DNA of 64,000 bases from Macrocybe gigantea (lineage: Eukaryota > Basidiomycota > Agaricomycetes > Agaricales > Callistosporiaceae). The stretch's first letter is position 1. Every line of letters begins with the position of its first letter. The stretch covers positions 124,001 through 188,000 of the forward strand of contig SJRY01000258.1 in the NCBI GenBank assembly GCA_011319805.1. The letters are read 5' to 3'. A program made the translations under genes and the position numbers. Shown here piece after piece: positions 23,461 through 35,900 of this stretch. A model generated the notes under the pieces. That model worked only from the letters and a program-made list of their open reading frames with translations. It was not told the origin of the DNA and searched no databases.

Positions 23461-25705
23461 ATGCAACGGACCAATATGATCCTTCTCTGGCTATTTCTTG
23501 CAGCCATCATCTCGCATTTTCTCTTCAAACTCTTTTTCGCAGGTAGGAGGGAGAGTAGGCTCCCGCCAGGTCCTCCAACGCTACCTATATTCGGGAACCT
23601 GTTTTCGTATCCCAAGGAACACGCTCATATTCGGTGACTGGAATGCTCTAATCATTCTCTTCGTCTGGCTTAATTTATAAACGTACTCGGCAGATACACG
23701 GAATGGGCACGGCAATATGGCGATATCTTCTCTGTTCGTCATGAAAGGACGTGTCCTTGATTCTGTTGCTAACGCGTAGAGCAGCTCAAGCTCGTCAACG
23801 ATACCTTGATCGTCATTTCGAGCGCTGCACGTGTCAAAGATATCTTGGATGTGCGGAGTGTTGCATGTTCAGGGCGTCCGGCGTCCTATGCAATGGAAAC
23901 AATTACTGATGGACTGGCCCTTGGATGGGTTTCTCATGGTTAGGAGTTCATTTTATTGTTCTATGGATCATTTCTTACCATGGAGCATGGAAACCTACCA
24001 GACACCGAAGTTTGGAGGTGCGGTCGCAAAGCAATGCAGCCCCTGTTGGCGCCACATGGTTCAGCAAAACTCGTGCCCCTGCAGGAGTCCGAGCTGACGA
24101 GGCTGCTTCACGACCTGTTACACAACCCTGAAGTACCTCTCCCCTTTGCACATCGTGGTCTGAAGCTTAATCATTTTTCCAAGGAATTTTACACATATAT
24201 TTATCGCACGGCCTTATCAGCAATGCTGTCCGCCGTGTACGGAAAACGCTCTCAGACCTACGATTCTAAGATCGTTCAAGATATTCAAGAGTACACGAGG
24301 CTTTGTTTTCGTCTCGTGGTACCAGGTGCTATACCCCCTGTAGAACTATTACCCTTTTTGAAGTGGGTGCCGGAACGATGGGCACAGTGGAAGACCCTTT
24401 GCAAGGAAGCACGCCGCATGCAACGTACGCTTTTCTTTGGTCTTCTGGATGAATGCGAACAAGCCATGCGTAACGGCCAAGACGTCGGCTATATGCGAGA
24501 CGTACTAGAACGCCAACACGAGTTGGGCTTCTCATCGAGAGACATGTTGGGGTATGTATTATTGCCATATTTCGTAGGCTCGTGGACCCCTGTGCTGATT
24601 TAATCCTGGTGCAGTTATCACGGGGGCCATCTCCTTGATGGAGGCACGGACAGCACCGCGACCTTCATCCGATCCTTTGTCCTGTGCATGGTAGCTTACC
24701 CTGGATGTCAGAAGAACGCATGGGAAGAGCTCGATCGTGTCGTCGGTGACTCTCGATTACCTGTCTTGGAAGATCTCGCAAGTCTCCCCTATATCCAGGC
24801 CATCATCCATGAGGTAATCTGCCTTGCTGCAGCGTTCGCTTAGCGCCTCACTCGACGACCTGTTCCTAGATCCATCGCTTCAGACCGGTGGTCCCAGTGA
24901 ACCTTCCTCACGTAACCACGGCAGAGTTCGAGGTGCGTCGTTCCATATTTTGTGTTCCACGTTCATCGAGACTGATGCGCTCTTTTTTGCAGTACGATGG
25001 CTACATCATCCCGAAAAATTCCACGATTTTAATGAACACATGTGCGTTCTGTCTTCCTACTGCCCCGTGCGAATTTTGACCCTTGCCGCTCAGGGGCCAT
25101 ACTTCATGACTCAGGTATGATTGGTTTGAATACCGATCCAGGGCTGTGCCATGGTGCGCTGACTTTCACGTAAAACAGAGTTCTTCGCGGAACCTGAAGA
25201 ATTCAGACCCGAGAGGTTCCTCACGACCCCTCATGGAACAAAGCTTGGAGTAGACGCGTCGCATTATCGTAGTACTCTTCCTTTTGGCGCAGGCAGGGTG
25301 CGTCTTCCCGCTGTACTCAACCTGATCCTCACATTCAACGTGCAACCTGGATTCAGAGACTGTGTCCTGGATATGTTTTGGCGAATAATTTTGCTGTAGG
25401 CTTTGACATTTCACAACGCTGATTTACCCAACGCGTTGGAAACACAGGCTCTCGCCACAATGCATCTCCTCTGGGCTTTTGAATTCGGTAAGAAATACGA
25501 TCCTTCGACTGGTGAACCGGTCGATGTCGATATATGCAATTATGACTCTGTAAGTGCGTTTTCATTATATGGGCTCAAACTCAATTCTTTCTAGGGTTTA
25601 TCATCAATGCCTCTCCCATTCTCTTGTAAGATTACTCCTCGCAGTCTTGCAAAAGCTACACTTGTCGAGGAGAAGTACTCGGCAGCGTTTTCGGACTATG
25701 CATGA
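23461..25705 (+). CDS. Cytochrome P450 monooxygenase
   Basis: This is a membrane-bound haem monooxygenase. The ATG at 23461 begins an N-terminal anchor (ILLWLFLAAIISHFLFKLFF) and the proline hinge LPPGPPTLPIFGNL. Later blocks are YTEWARQYGDIFS, the I-helix DGGTDSTATFI (a variant of AGxDT), the K-helix ExxR as EIHR, then FFAEPEEFRPERF. The haem loop PFGAGRRLCPG is split by an intron between GR and RLCPG, with the thiolate cysteine in place. Many short introns must be removed to join these. The frame closes at 25703-25705 after KATLVEEKYSAAFSDYA. All diagnostic elements are present, so the gene looks functional. The class is a fungal microsomal P450 (CYP2/B-clan style); I cannot name the CYP family or substrate. 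It sits inside the GTPase cluster, but nothing in the sequence shows a shared pathway. Confidence 0.85.
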
Positions 25706-26162
25706 ATCCCGGACGACATCCCAGAATGCTCCTGTATCCAGACTCATTCTGTATCCCGTATGCCGTATGTATGTAACCTGACCACCTGTTTTCGTAATAC
25801 CCTTGCAGTGCCGTTGCTATTCCGAGTTTCAAAATTTCCCAATAATATTTTGCTTGATGCCCAGTTTTTTCGAGTTGCCGCGCAATGAGAACATATACCG
25901 AGGGTCTGCATGACATCATATCGTGTGGTTGCTGTGGGTCCATGTTTGTTGTGGCTCGCACCCGTCCTGCACAGCCACATTGCGGGAACCATCAGTTCGA
26001 ACTCTTCGATCGTTATGGGAAACGCATACGTAATCTACGCATGAAACCTACAACCAGTGCATAATGTCCATATGAATGCATATGTTCGATCCCTGTCATA
26101 GATGTACATAATCTAAATAAATAATCATAAGAGTAAGGAAGTTTCGCCGTCATAATTACTGG
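25706..26162. other. Convergent intergenic region
   Basis: This stretch between the P450 stop and the 3' end of GTPase copy 3 has no recognised feature. It includes an AT-rich part at about 26095-26160. Confidence 0.4.
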
Positions 26163-27416
26163 TCAGTTTGTTTGATAAAGTAGTCTGTCCAGTATTAACT
26201 TAGACCATAAAATTACGAGTCTTGAGAATCTGCGTGCGCTGCATTCAAAATATTCTCCACAACCTAACGTAAGCATGGAGACGCCCACCAATCTTTGCAT
26301 CCTTCTAACCCATCGAACTGCAGTCTTTTGCTCTCGGTGGCCCCCATGGACGACGCCTAGGGTCTTCTCCTCCAGTTGAATTTGCTGGAGTGATGCGAAC
26401 ATTCTCTCCCTTTCCAACCTCAGCTCCATGATCGCAGTCAAGTCATGATCTTGCTCCGCCTGCGCCAATTCCTCAGAGAGCCCGCTGAGCTCTTCAGCCT
26501 TTCGGCGTGCCAAATCATGCAGATAGCTTCGCAGAGCAGTTCCTACGGATGTATTGTTGAATCTTCGTCCTTCATCGATGAGCTCTCTTTGGACGAGTAG
26601 TGGAGCAGGCCTATTGGTGAGAAGAAGACGGATTGCCTTTTGAGCGGAGCGGAGGGTGTTGTCGTGCCTGTGCATTCGCGCCTTGCTGTCAAGAGCCGGC
26701 CTGAAAAAGCGCGCATCGGCAGCAAGCTGCCGCTCTCGTGCTCTAGCTTCGCCATAAGGTACGATGTTCCACATGTTTGTGACTATGACTGTATTCTTCA
26801 TGAATTCATCACCGCACAGTTTTCTGCAGAGCTCAAACGAGCGCTTTGAGGTTCCGCTCATTCGGAGGTCTGATATGCGGTGGAAATATAAAACCCATGA
26901 ATAAGGACGCCCTTCCGATAGCTGTCAAAAGATATAAACCATCCTGTCCCCAAGAACTGAATTGCCCGTGACACTCACAGGTCCACGAGCGCAGCGACTA
27001 TGGATTGTAAAATGTCGACGTCGCTTCGATCTGTGTCGTCGAGTCCAGGTGTATCAATGAGCAAAACCTCTTGCCCGTCAAGGACAAACGAGTTTCCTTC
27101 GGTAACTCCTGCGTGCAAGAAGTAAGTTTAGAGGAGACGGGGAGCCTTGAATCGCTGATAAGATTGATGAACTGTGGTCGGTATTAAATGTTTGCTAAAG
27201 ACTTCAGTTGATACGAGACGCGTACTGTTGATTTTCCGCTGCCTGTAGCTCCAATTACCCTACGGCATGTCGTCAGCATCTGAGATTGGTAGGGCACAAG
27301 AAACTTCAAACTCACAACATTACAACCTGCGCGAACAGTTATCAGCACATGGAGGAAAAGAAATACGCTTCGAGGCATACCTTCCTTCGACCGTAGCTCG
27401 ATGCAGTATTAGACAT
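26163..27416 (-). CDS. AIG1/GIMAP-like GTPase, copy 3
   Basis: This belongs to the same family as the neighbouring copies. The model starts at ATG 27416 (MSNTASSYGRRK), and two introns lead to VVMLVIGATGSGKST (G1). The next exon begins FINLISDSRLPVSSKL. After another intron come LDGQEVLLIDTPGLDDTDRSD (split here as G3), LSEGRPYSWVLYFHRISDL, VIVTNMWNIVPYGEA at the G4 position and ARMHRHDNTLRSAQKAI. The second half is a coiled coil rich in Glu, Leu and Arg (about 26560-26350). The open frame runs to 26163, but the last 50 or so codons after GGHREQKTAV look unlike the coiled coil and may include an unrecognised intron. No frameshift is required, so it may be functional. The spacing of introns around G1 and before the HRISD block matches copies 2 and 4, which supports duplication of a spliced ancestor gene by DNA rather than by RNA. 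Confidence 0.75.
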
Positions 27417-28060
27417 TATACTGAAATTCTCTTCGCGAAATCAGCGCAAGGTCTGCTATGAAAATGTCCTATACGCACGGTATCGCCAGCAATGATTACT
27501 AGTAGAGGATCTTGTCAATAGATAGTAGATTATGGGGATGATAGTAGCACTTTGAGCACTTTTATAGAAGACGTAAGGGTTCTCAGCTGTTAAGCAGAGT
27601 CATGATAACGACCACGCCTCAGGAGTGAGGACAGCAGACATCGTGCACAAACTCGCAGCTCCAGCACGAGATCCTCACCCCATCCTCAAACGAAACGCCC
27701 ATTATGAATGGATCAAATGAGCAGTGGCGATCATCACGCGAACCTTTCGATCCGTGCGCACTGAACACGTTGTGGCTGTCTTGTCCAGATTCCAGAAAAG
27801 GACAGAATGTAACTTCGACCGACGACTGAGGTGCTTAAAATGTATAACACGCATCATGGCAAACATGCGACAGCCCATCGAAGAAAACTCGCATACGTTG
27901 ATCCTGTGCTCCCTGCGAGATGATATCGATGATGTGACACAGGGCGTCTGTTATGTGACAAGTTGACTTAACCAAGGCGGATGAGTACAGCCAAGATACT
28001 GACACTACATAGTATAGGCAAACGAGCCATATAGAGCCTGGCTCAATTCTCAGAGACGAA
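27417..28060. other. Intergenic region between GTPase copies 3 and 4
   Basis: These 644 bases contain the upstream region of copy 3 and the 3' flank of copy 4. I see no gene, and the open frame at 27724-27966 has no recognised block. Confidence 0.4.
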
Positions 28061-29154
28061 TTATCGGACCAGCCTCTTCAACCACCACCCTGGTCGCTTT
28101 GACTTCTCTTTATCAACGACTGTGCTGCTTCTGTCTTTGATCGCCCATTTGAAATTGGCGTTACGATAGTAGTCGGGAGACAGCAATCGCAGATCATCTT
28201 GGACTCTTTTGAGAGCCTCATTCGACTTCTTCAGGTCGTCCTGCAGCTCGGCCATGATTTTCGCATCCCTCTTCTTAATCTCATCCAGCTCGACTCGCAA
28301 TTGTCTGATCTCGTTCGTGAATCTTTGTACCAGTTCCTCCAACTCGTTCTTGATGTCTTTTCCCGCAGCAGTCTCATACATTGGCAACCCATCGTCAACA
28401 AGCTCCTTCTGGATGCTCAATGGAAGAGGGTGATTCGCAAAATGCCACGAAGGATTGCATGCGCCGATTCGATGGTGTTGTAGTGCCGTGCCATCCTAGC
28501 TCCTTCGTCGAGCGCCGGCTTGAAAAATCGTTGATCGTCGCAAGCTCCTTCTCCCTGGCGAGCGCTTCCTGTAGCGGAACCATATTCCACATATTCGTTA
28601 CGATGGTCACATTCTTCAAGCTATCGTCCCCGCAGAGCATCCTGAAGCGTCTGAACGACCGTTTGGGAGCACCGCCCATTCGGATATCCGAGATCCTGTG
28701 GAAATACAGTACGCCGTGCAGTGTCATTCCTTTCTGGTAACTAATGCAGAATCAGTGTAGTGTTTCCAGAAAGATCGCAATTTTTACTTCTCTGCCAGAT
28801 GATCAGCAATGACTTGAAGAATCTCAACTTCACTTCTGTCCGTGTCATCGAAACCAGGTGTATCGATGAGGTTGACTCTACGGTTGTCAAGTCTAAACGT
28901 CGGTGACACCTCGACGTTCTGCGTGCATGAAGCAAGCTGACTCGAGGCGCGGAAATTGGACCCGCTAACAAGGTTGACAAACTATTGTGATGCAACGCTT
29001 CAGACGACGTATCTCATTTCAAGTCGCTTCGTCACTGACCGTCGATTTGCCGCTTCCCGTAGCTCCCATGATGCTGAATGCCTGGTCAGCAATCTGAGCT
29101 AGCTAGGTGACAATCCACTGGCACCCACGCTATCGTGACTCGATCGCTCTCCAT
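28061..29154 (-). pseudogene. AIG1/GIMAP-like GTPase, copy 4, two frameshifts
   Basis: The model starts at ATG 29154 (MESDRVTIA), giving IMGATGSGKST (G1) after one intron and FVNLVSGSNFRASSQL after the next. RVNLIDTPGFDDTDRSE (G3), GVLYFHRISDIRMGG and VTIVTNMWNMVPLQEALARE follow in frame. Then the reading frame changes near 28531-28541. The family block RFFKPALDEGARMARHYN continues one frame over, and a second change near 28431-28441 is needed to reach NHPLPLSIQKELVDDG and the coiled coil up to the stop at 28061. Each break looks like the loss of one base. No splice signals can explain them, because the protein is colinear with the sister copies. I call it a pseudogene, with the caution that two errors in raw sequence would look the same. 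The coiled coil (about 28340-28190) is otherwise preserved. Confidence 0.65.
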
Positions 29155-30216
29155 ACTGATGTTAGACACGAATGTTGTTTCCTAAGCTTTGATGGCTTGT
29201 CGTCAAGGCTTTTTCTAGGTATACAAGGACATCATCCAGTGAACGACGGAACTATTGCTGCATGGCCGCCTACCGTAGTCCCTGAGAAAACGGGGTAATG
29301 AATCTTTATAGAATGGCGGGTCTTACGCTGCTTGAGGAACCTGAAGCTGATTCAGTGAGCGAATGGGAGATGAGAGCTTTGAGAACATGCTGCAAGTACG
29401 TTGGCATGCCATTAAGCCAGAAAACGTGGTTGCAGCGAGGCAGTGAGCAGAGCGAAAACGTTGCCTCTTCATCTCCGAAAGCCTACTGAACGGTATGCTC
29501 TCTGATAACGATCCTCATCTCATCCATAGACTTGGGCAGCTTACGAGAGAAATTAATTAATATTCTGAGATGAGCGTTTGACGAGCCTGTGGCTGGTGTT
29601 AGATGTACCCTTTGAGGCTCTATCATCGATACTGGATCTCGCGGGAGCAGCCGCTCTGAAAAAGCACCGAGAGACAGTCGCGGTGTCGTGGCCCTGTCAC
29701 TGAAATTCGTAGGTTGCATTAGCAGAGAATGGACCAAACTCGTTGAGGAATTTCCAGAAAAGGCTCACCATCCGTCCGTTTAGTATATCGCCGTGACTGA
29801 CGCATCTTGTCGTTCTGGCAGCTGGTATGCAGGCAAGGGTGAAGGGAGAGAACGAGCATGGACGACATAACCAACTGTCACATTGCCATGGTATAGGCAT
29901 TTATAGCACGAAGGATCTATGCTCCTCAAATAATGCCGCCGACAGTGTTGTGTTGGTTTTAGTCTTGCGTACGCCGAAGTGAGGTTTCTTAGAGATCCTT
30001 TAATATCAAACAAGAAAGTCGACCGCGGCTACGCATGTTAGAAACCGCATCTAGTTCCGATTTCGCAAACTGAGAGATGGGATGCTGCGAGGTTTGGTAA
30101 CAGACTGGTCAAAATCCGACTGCCACATCGACGTATAGGCAGGACAGGATTCAGATAACTTCGGAAAGCTCATCAACGAATAGCTTATGTACAGAACAGT
30201 TACTTTGCCTTAAATT
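29155..30216. other. 1.06 kb with no supported gene
   Basis: This region lies upstream of GTPase copy 4 and downstream of the DUF6533 gene. A minus-strand open frame at 29483-29737 reads well for about 80 codons but has no domain that I recognise. It could be the end of an undetected spliced gene. Nothing else was seen. Confidence 0.3.
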
Positions 30217-31662
30217 CTACACCACAGAAACTCTTGACCGTTCGAGAGCATCACGTAGCTCGGGAGAGTACCGAGAAGCTATGGCATCATCAACGAGCCG
30301 AGAAATGGATCGGCGTTGTTCCGTTTCCGTAGGCGATACAGTCTTTCGAAGCTTGAGGATTCTGAATCATTCAATTAGGAAAGAAACCATCGAAACCAGG
30401 GAGCCAAGAGGATGGTGATACGCACAGCCGACATGCCTGTCAAGCATCCATCAAGAAAAGCTCAAGTACGTCAGTATGAATCACTCACAAATACATTTGG
30501 TAGAGCTAATATGAATAAGTATCCCAAGCCATCGGTGTAGGTTTCTGACCTTCTTAAATATTCAACTCCTCTTCATTGGCAAGGTAATGGGAGAAAACAT
30601 ACGTGAGGTAAAAGCATACAGTTACACTGTTTAATGCGAGCATGAACGCAAAATACGCAAAACCTAAGATAGTTGAATTAACAATGATGCCCGCGCAGCA
30701 AAAGTCCACCCAACCTTGTCGCAAGAAAATGATTCCAAGATAGCCTTGAGTGCTTCTAGTATATGTACAGTACTATTCATTCCATGGATTTTTAATTCGT
30801 CTTGAATGCTGACACATGAGCAAGACAACATACGCAGATAACGACGAAAAATGGAATCATGTTCGTCGTGAGTCCTGCAAGCTGGTGGTAGAGTTGAGTT
30901 CTTTGCATTACTACGAGAATGTGTTTCCTCCCACCGTTGCGTGCTGTTGGCCGATAATGAGGAACGTGGTGACTTAGTTGCAACACTTATCACTTACCGC
31001 AAGTCGACATGATGGATACTGCCACAGCTTGTCACGTTTATACTCCACAACACAGCCAACTCTCCCAACAAATGTGAACATCCGATGGACGAGGGCGAAT
31101 CCAGTTATGTATGCCCATAGCAGAAAGGCGAGATAGCCCAATAGACATGCACCCAAAAGGATGGAGACATACAAATTGCGACCTGTAAATGCCCAGGCAC
31201 GGATGAAGAGAACGGCTGGCCTCCACCTTGTTGAACTGCAGAATGATACAGCCTAAAGGACATTCGCACCTTGAGGAAAGATTTGCTGGCCTGGGTGAGC
31301 ATAGCAACTGAGGGTATCCTGAAAGTGGACATACAAGTGGTATCATTGAGAGTTGTTCCATCATGAGGTAGGGCGAACAAATTGTTGGATCATGATCGAG
31401 AGTGAGAAGCCATAGATAAAAGAGCCATATCAAGAGGGGATAGAAGCGACAAAGGATGTAAAGGGCCTTGACAACGTTCCAACGCGATTTATATATCTGG
31501 TGCGGCTCATGTGGGATCGAAAATGTACCGCTTCGAATGCAAACGAACCAGCCTATATTCCTCATCCAGACTGACCCGGGCAACTTGAGTCGGACGTCTC
31601 AAGAGATATACTGTTATAGCTCACAGAAGGAGGAAGTCCCAGATCAGAATAGTTGCTATCAT
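30217..31662 (-). CDS. DUF6533-type multi-pass membrane protein
   Basis: This resembles the large basidiomycete family of seven-helix proteins with an N-terminal DUF6533 domain, whose function is unknown. The diagnostic N-terminal pattern is a hydrophobic segment ending in IWDFLLLG. After an intron of about 110 bases (donor near 31633) comes HEPHQIYKSRWNVVKALYIL, then CRFYPLLIWLFYLW. Further hydrophobic segments follow at about 31190-31090 (LLGCLLGYLAFLLWAYI in one frame) and 30650-30600 (FAYFAFMLALNSVTV). The family's C-terminal cue CRLILKLRKTV is present across an intron. The protein ends in a charged tail (SRLVDDAIASRYSPELRDAL, stop 30217-30219). I start at the in-frame ATG at 31662; an upstream exon to about 31740 is possible. 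The middle exons are hard to join, and I cannot exclude that the gene is broken. Introns are numerous. Confidence 0.55.
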
Positions 31663-31740
31663 GGTCTGATGTATGAGCAGCGATAACGCTCAACAATTTA
31701 TGTGCGTACCAAGTGCTAACAGTCATGGCAATCTTCAATC

Positions 31741-32966
31741 AAATACTTCAGGAAGCAGGGCGAAAGTCACCGACCTGTAACTGGGTAACGAGTCCTTTCA
31801 ATCGGACATCAGTACTAATGTCAACGTCGAATGTAAAGAGAAACGGACTGTTGTAGTTGCCTTGAGACTGCGTCAGTATCGTCGACCATAGGTAACATAG
31901 TCCTCATCAATGGAGGCGGGAAATCCAGAGTCAGGCAGCCATCCATCTCCATTGAAAAAGTACATATCAGCTACGACCCGTAGGGTCAATCCACTGAGCG
32001 CCATTGTTATTCAGCAAAGCCGGATCTGAATTTGGGATAATTGCGCCCGGTTTCGGCGTGCCCCGAGAGCGGATGGTTGGCAATGTACCAGAATCAATCC
32101 TTGAGTTGGACGAAGCCGGCATGCTTATTGAAATCCGGACCCGACGAAGAAAGTTTACGGCGCCCGTGTCACTTTGCTAGAACTGGACTCTGCCTGAAGT
32201 TGTTGAGGGTTCGACGAGAAAATTGCTTCGGTCCCCGTAGTTGAAATGAATTTTGCCCTTCGAAGGTTAGTCGTTTCTCTTAGAGTTAGAGTTAGCCAGA
32301 ATTCTTTCTCAGCGGCGTTGCTCGGTGGAAGTTGTTCCTTGATGTTACGGAATGCTCCGGGAAATTCACTGCGCTATAGCCCTCAGTGGTTGGCTAACTC
32401 ATCAAAAAAGGATTTCAAAACTTTGTCGCAGGAGTCAGTTGGTCAGGTTTCAGGCAGCTAGATAGGAAATGTGTTGATAAAGTGTTTTGAGAATTCTGGC
32501 TCACCAGAAATCCTCTCTGGTCGAGGAAGCATGTGACCCATCTCGCGTTTAAAGGAACTCATCAGAACAGAATGCAGTAGAAATGAGTGTCCCTGAGAGT
32601 CTGCAACTTGTCGAGTTCGCGGATGATCACAGCGTGCACAGTAGCACCTTTTGTGTTCGTGTTGCCTCCCACCGCTCTCGCTGTCGTCAAATGAGACGCC
32701 AGATTCATGCTAGTGTCTCCGTGGGATATGGTAACATTGTTCCACAAGATTCCGGTCCCTGGGCATAGATTCTTGTCAGCATTGCTCGAGAGAGACATTT
32801 CGGCCCGGTTTAATCCGATTTTCGGAAGAATACATAGTTCGCTCAATTGACGTAGCTTGGTGGGCCGGCTTGGTCCAGGGGAATTAAAGGAAAATGGGGC
32901 GAGATCACGTTGTCGATGCGAAAGATGAAGATCAAATGGTACATTACGCGTTCCAAATGCTCTAGA
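31741..32966. other. 1.2 kb with no confident gene; possible minus-strand 3' exon
   Basis: Between the DUF6533 gene and the valyl-tRNA synthetase stop I find only fragments. One minus-strand frame ending at 31967 reads for about 50 codons with a Ser/Thr/Pro-rich, Asn-rich end (including NNNGAQWIDPTGRS), which could be the last exon of a gene I cannot assemble. Another lies at 32562-32846. No conserved family was recognised. Confidence 0.25.
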
Positions 32967-35900
32967 TTACTTCAACTGTAGGAACATGTCTCTTGAACGC
33001 CCCAATGTGGCGATTTCTGCCTCTAAAGTCTTACGCTAGGAAGCGAGTTAAAATTGGCTCAGTTACACAGGTGGAAGAGAAAAATGTCGTACCTTGTCAT
33101 CATTCGCTAATCTGACGGTTTCCGGAACAGTCTCGGCGTAATCCGGTTGAGATTCCACCTTAACGATTTTCTGCAAGTTAATACGAGCGAATTCTAGTTT
33201 TTTGTCACATTTTGCAATTTCGATGTCCAGATCCACGAGACCCTGCACAAATGTCCATGTTCATGTTTAGAAACAAATGATGAACCAAGGGGCCTGAAAC
33301 GAACGTACCCGTACGAGGGTATGAACGGCAATGGATGGCGTGATAACGGCACCACCGCAGCCGGCAGGTATGTCATGTAGTGACCTGACAACCTTCGCGC
33401 TTTTGCAACCCTTGGTGAGCGCGACAATGGTGGGTAACTGCGATTCAAAAAGGCTAGCTTCCGAATCGGTTTGTACATAGAAGAAAACTATCGATACAAG
33501 TCTTCATTAAAACAAGGGGCAACATGCCAGCAGATGGACTACACGTACGCTGGATATCGTTCTGGAGATTATATGAAGCTGCTAAGGATCTGCCAGTCTT
33601 AAGAGCAGAAAAGACCAGATCGAATGATTTATCAGCTTCCTCGAACACAAAGGCCTCGTCCTGATTGCGAAATCAGATAGAATTGGGAAGATCAGAAATA
33701 AAAAGGAAAAAAAAAAAGAGAAATACACACATGTACAGGGTAGGCAGAGACCATGATCGACGGAGTCGGGTCATTCGGTCTTCGGGCAGGCGTTGCCATA
33801 GTTCTTCCGTAACAAAGGGCATGAAAGGATGCAATAATCGCAAGCCGTAATCCAAGCAAGTATATAAGTTTGTTGTGCAGATTTCCGGACAGCGGCGGGC
33901 GAAGATTCGTCCGTCATTGGCTTCATTGCTTCCTATCGGAGAGATAATGGTTCACTTCGAAGAAAGCAGGAGTAATATTGTTCAACGACTCACAATATAG
34001 ACATCGCAGAGTTCATACAACCAGAAATTGTGTGCAGCGGACGTAGCCATCATGAAGTTCCGCTCCTTCAGCTGTTCATTGACCTCAGTTGCGGCGATAT
34101 TGAGTTTGTGCAGAATCCATTTCTCTACTAGACTTTCTTTTCCTGTAGGCTATCAAAAGGAACTCAGAGTAACTCCAACCAGAAGACATCAAATTACCTT
34201 GGCCGTTGGTTCCGGGACGAACTCTTGGTCTAGCTTGAGCATCGCAAACTTCGTTGCATTGAAGATCTTGTTGCAGAACTTGCGATATCCTTCTACACGC
34301 AAGATCTCGAGGTTGATGTCCCGACCTTGAAAAAGTGACAACAAAGTTTGAACAAGGAATATATATGCGCTAAATGCAGGAGCTACTCACCTCCGGCAGA
34401 GTATGCACAAAGCGCAAAACGGAGAGCATCGGACCCACACTGAGGGATGCCCTTAGGGAAGTCCTTCTTTTGCCCAGTTTGGCTTTAATAATCTCCTTCT
34501 CGTCCAAGTTGCCTTCATATAACTTCTGATGAAGCGCTTCCAGCGACAGTCCCTGTATAACATCGATAGGATCAATGACGTTGCCCAAGGACTTGCTCAT
34601 CTTCCGCCCGTGAGCATCGCGAATCATCGCGTGGCAGTACACTTCCTTGAACGGCATGCTCCCTGTGAGCTTAATACCCAGCATGACCATACGCGCGACC
34701 CAGAAGAACAAGATGTCCCAGCCCGTTTCCAGCATTGATGAAGGGTAGAATTTCTCAAAATCTGGGGTCTAATACGTGGTTGAGACACAAATTCGGGTTG
34801 ATTATCGCAGAAGTGGGGGGATGTACCTTGTCAGGCCAACCCATGATAGAGAAGGGCCAAAGACCAGAAGAGAACCACGTGTCGAGAACATCTTCGTCTT
34901 GCTCTAGAGTGAATTTTGCACCAGCAGCAAGGGCTTTTGCACGTTCTTCAGCCTGTGCCCGTGTGCGTCCAACAACCCAGTTCTTGCCATCGTTGATCTG
35001 AAGAAAAGAGTGGATTCGTTTCATATTCTCAACACGACAGCAGTCATGGAAATCACGCCTACATCTTGATCCTTGCCTTCAATACGCACGAAGTATGCTG
35101 GTACACGGTGGCCCCACCAGAGCTGTCGCGAGATACACCAATCTTGAATGCCTTCCAACCATCGATACCATTCGTTTTCAGATTGCTTCGGTGAGATGAT
35201 CAGCTCGCCAGCTCGCGTTCGCTAAATAACAATCCCTTTCAAACAGTCATTCAACATGTGGAAACAGGGACATACCTTGATAGCCTCTTCCGCGAGCGGC
35301 TTGCAGTTCACCCACCATTGCGGTTTCAATATTGGTTCAATAAGATCGCCAGATTTGCTACATGCAAGAATCAGCTCAAGGATGTAGGGTACGGGAGTCA
35401 GGATCAACACTCACCTGCATACCGGGATCTGCATTGGGTTGTCCTTCGTCTCCACATATAGTCCAGCCTCCTTGAGGGCTTCAACAACCTTTACCCTGGC
35501 ATGGAACCTTTTCATACCCTGCGTTCAATGAACTGGTTAGTGCTACTACCGCCAAGAACGAAGATTACAGAAGCACACCTGGAACTTGGGTCCTGCATTG
35601 GCATTGAACGTGCCGTCGTCATTTAGAATATTGATGAACTGCAGGTTATGGCGCAATCCGACTTCATAATCGTTCGGATCGTGCGCGGGCGTGATCTTGA
35701 CTGCACCGGTACCGAATTCCATATCGACGATGATGCCGTCGGTCACGATAGGGAGACGACGGTCGAGGAAGGGATGTTTCGCGAATTTGCCGTGGAGATG
35801 CTATGCAATCAATAGTCGAGTTTCGTTGAAGATCGAATCAAGATTGTCTTCCGACACAAACTTACTTTGTACCGGGGATCGTCCGGGTGCACCGCAATGG

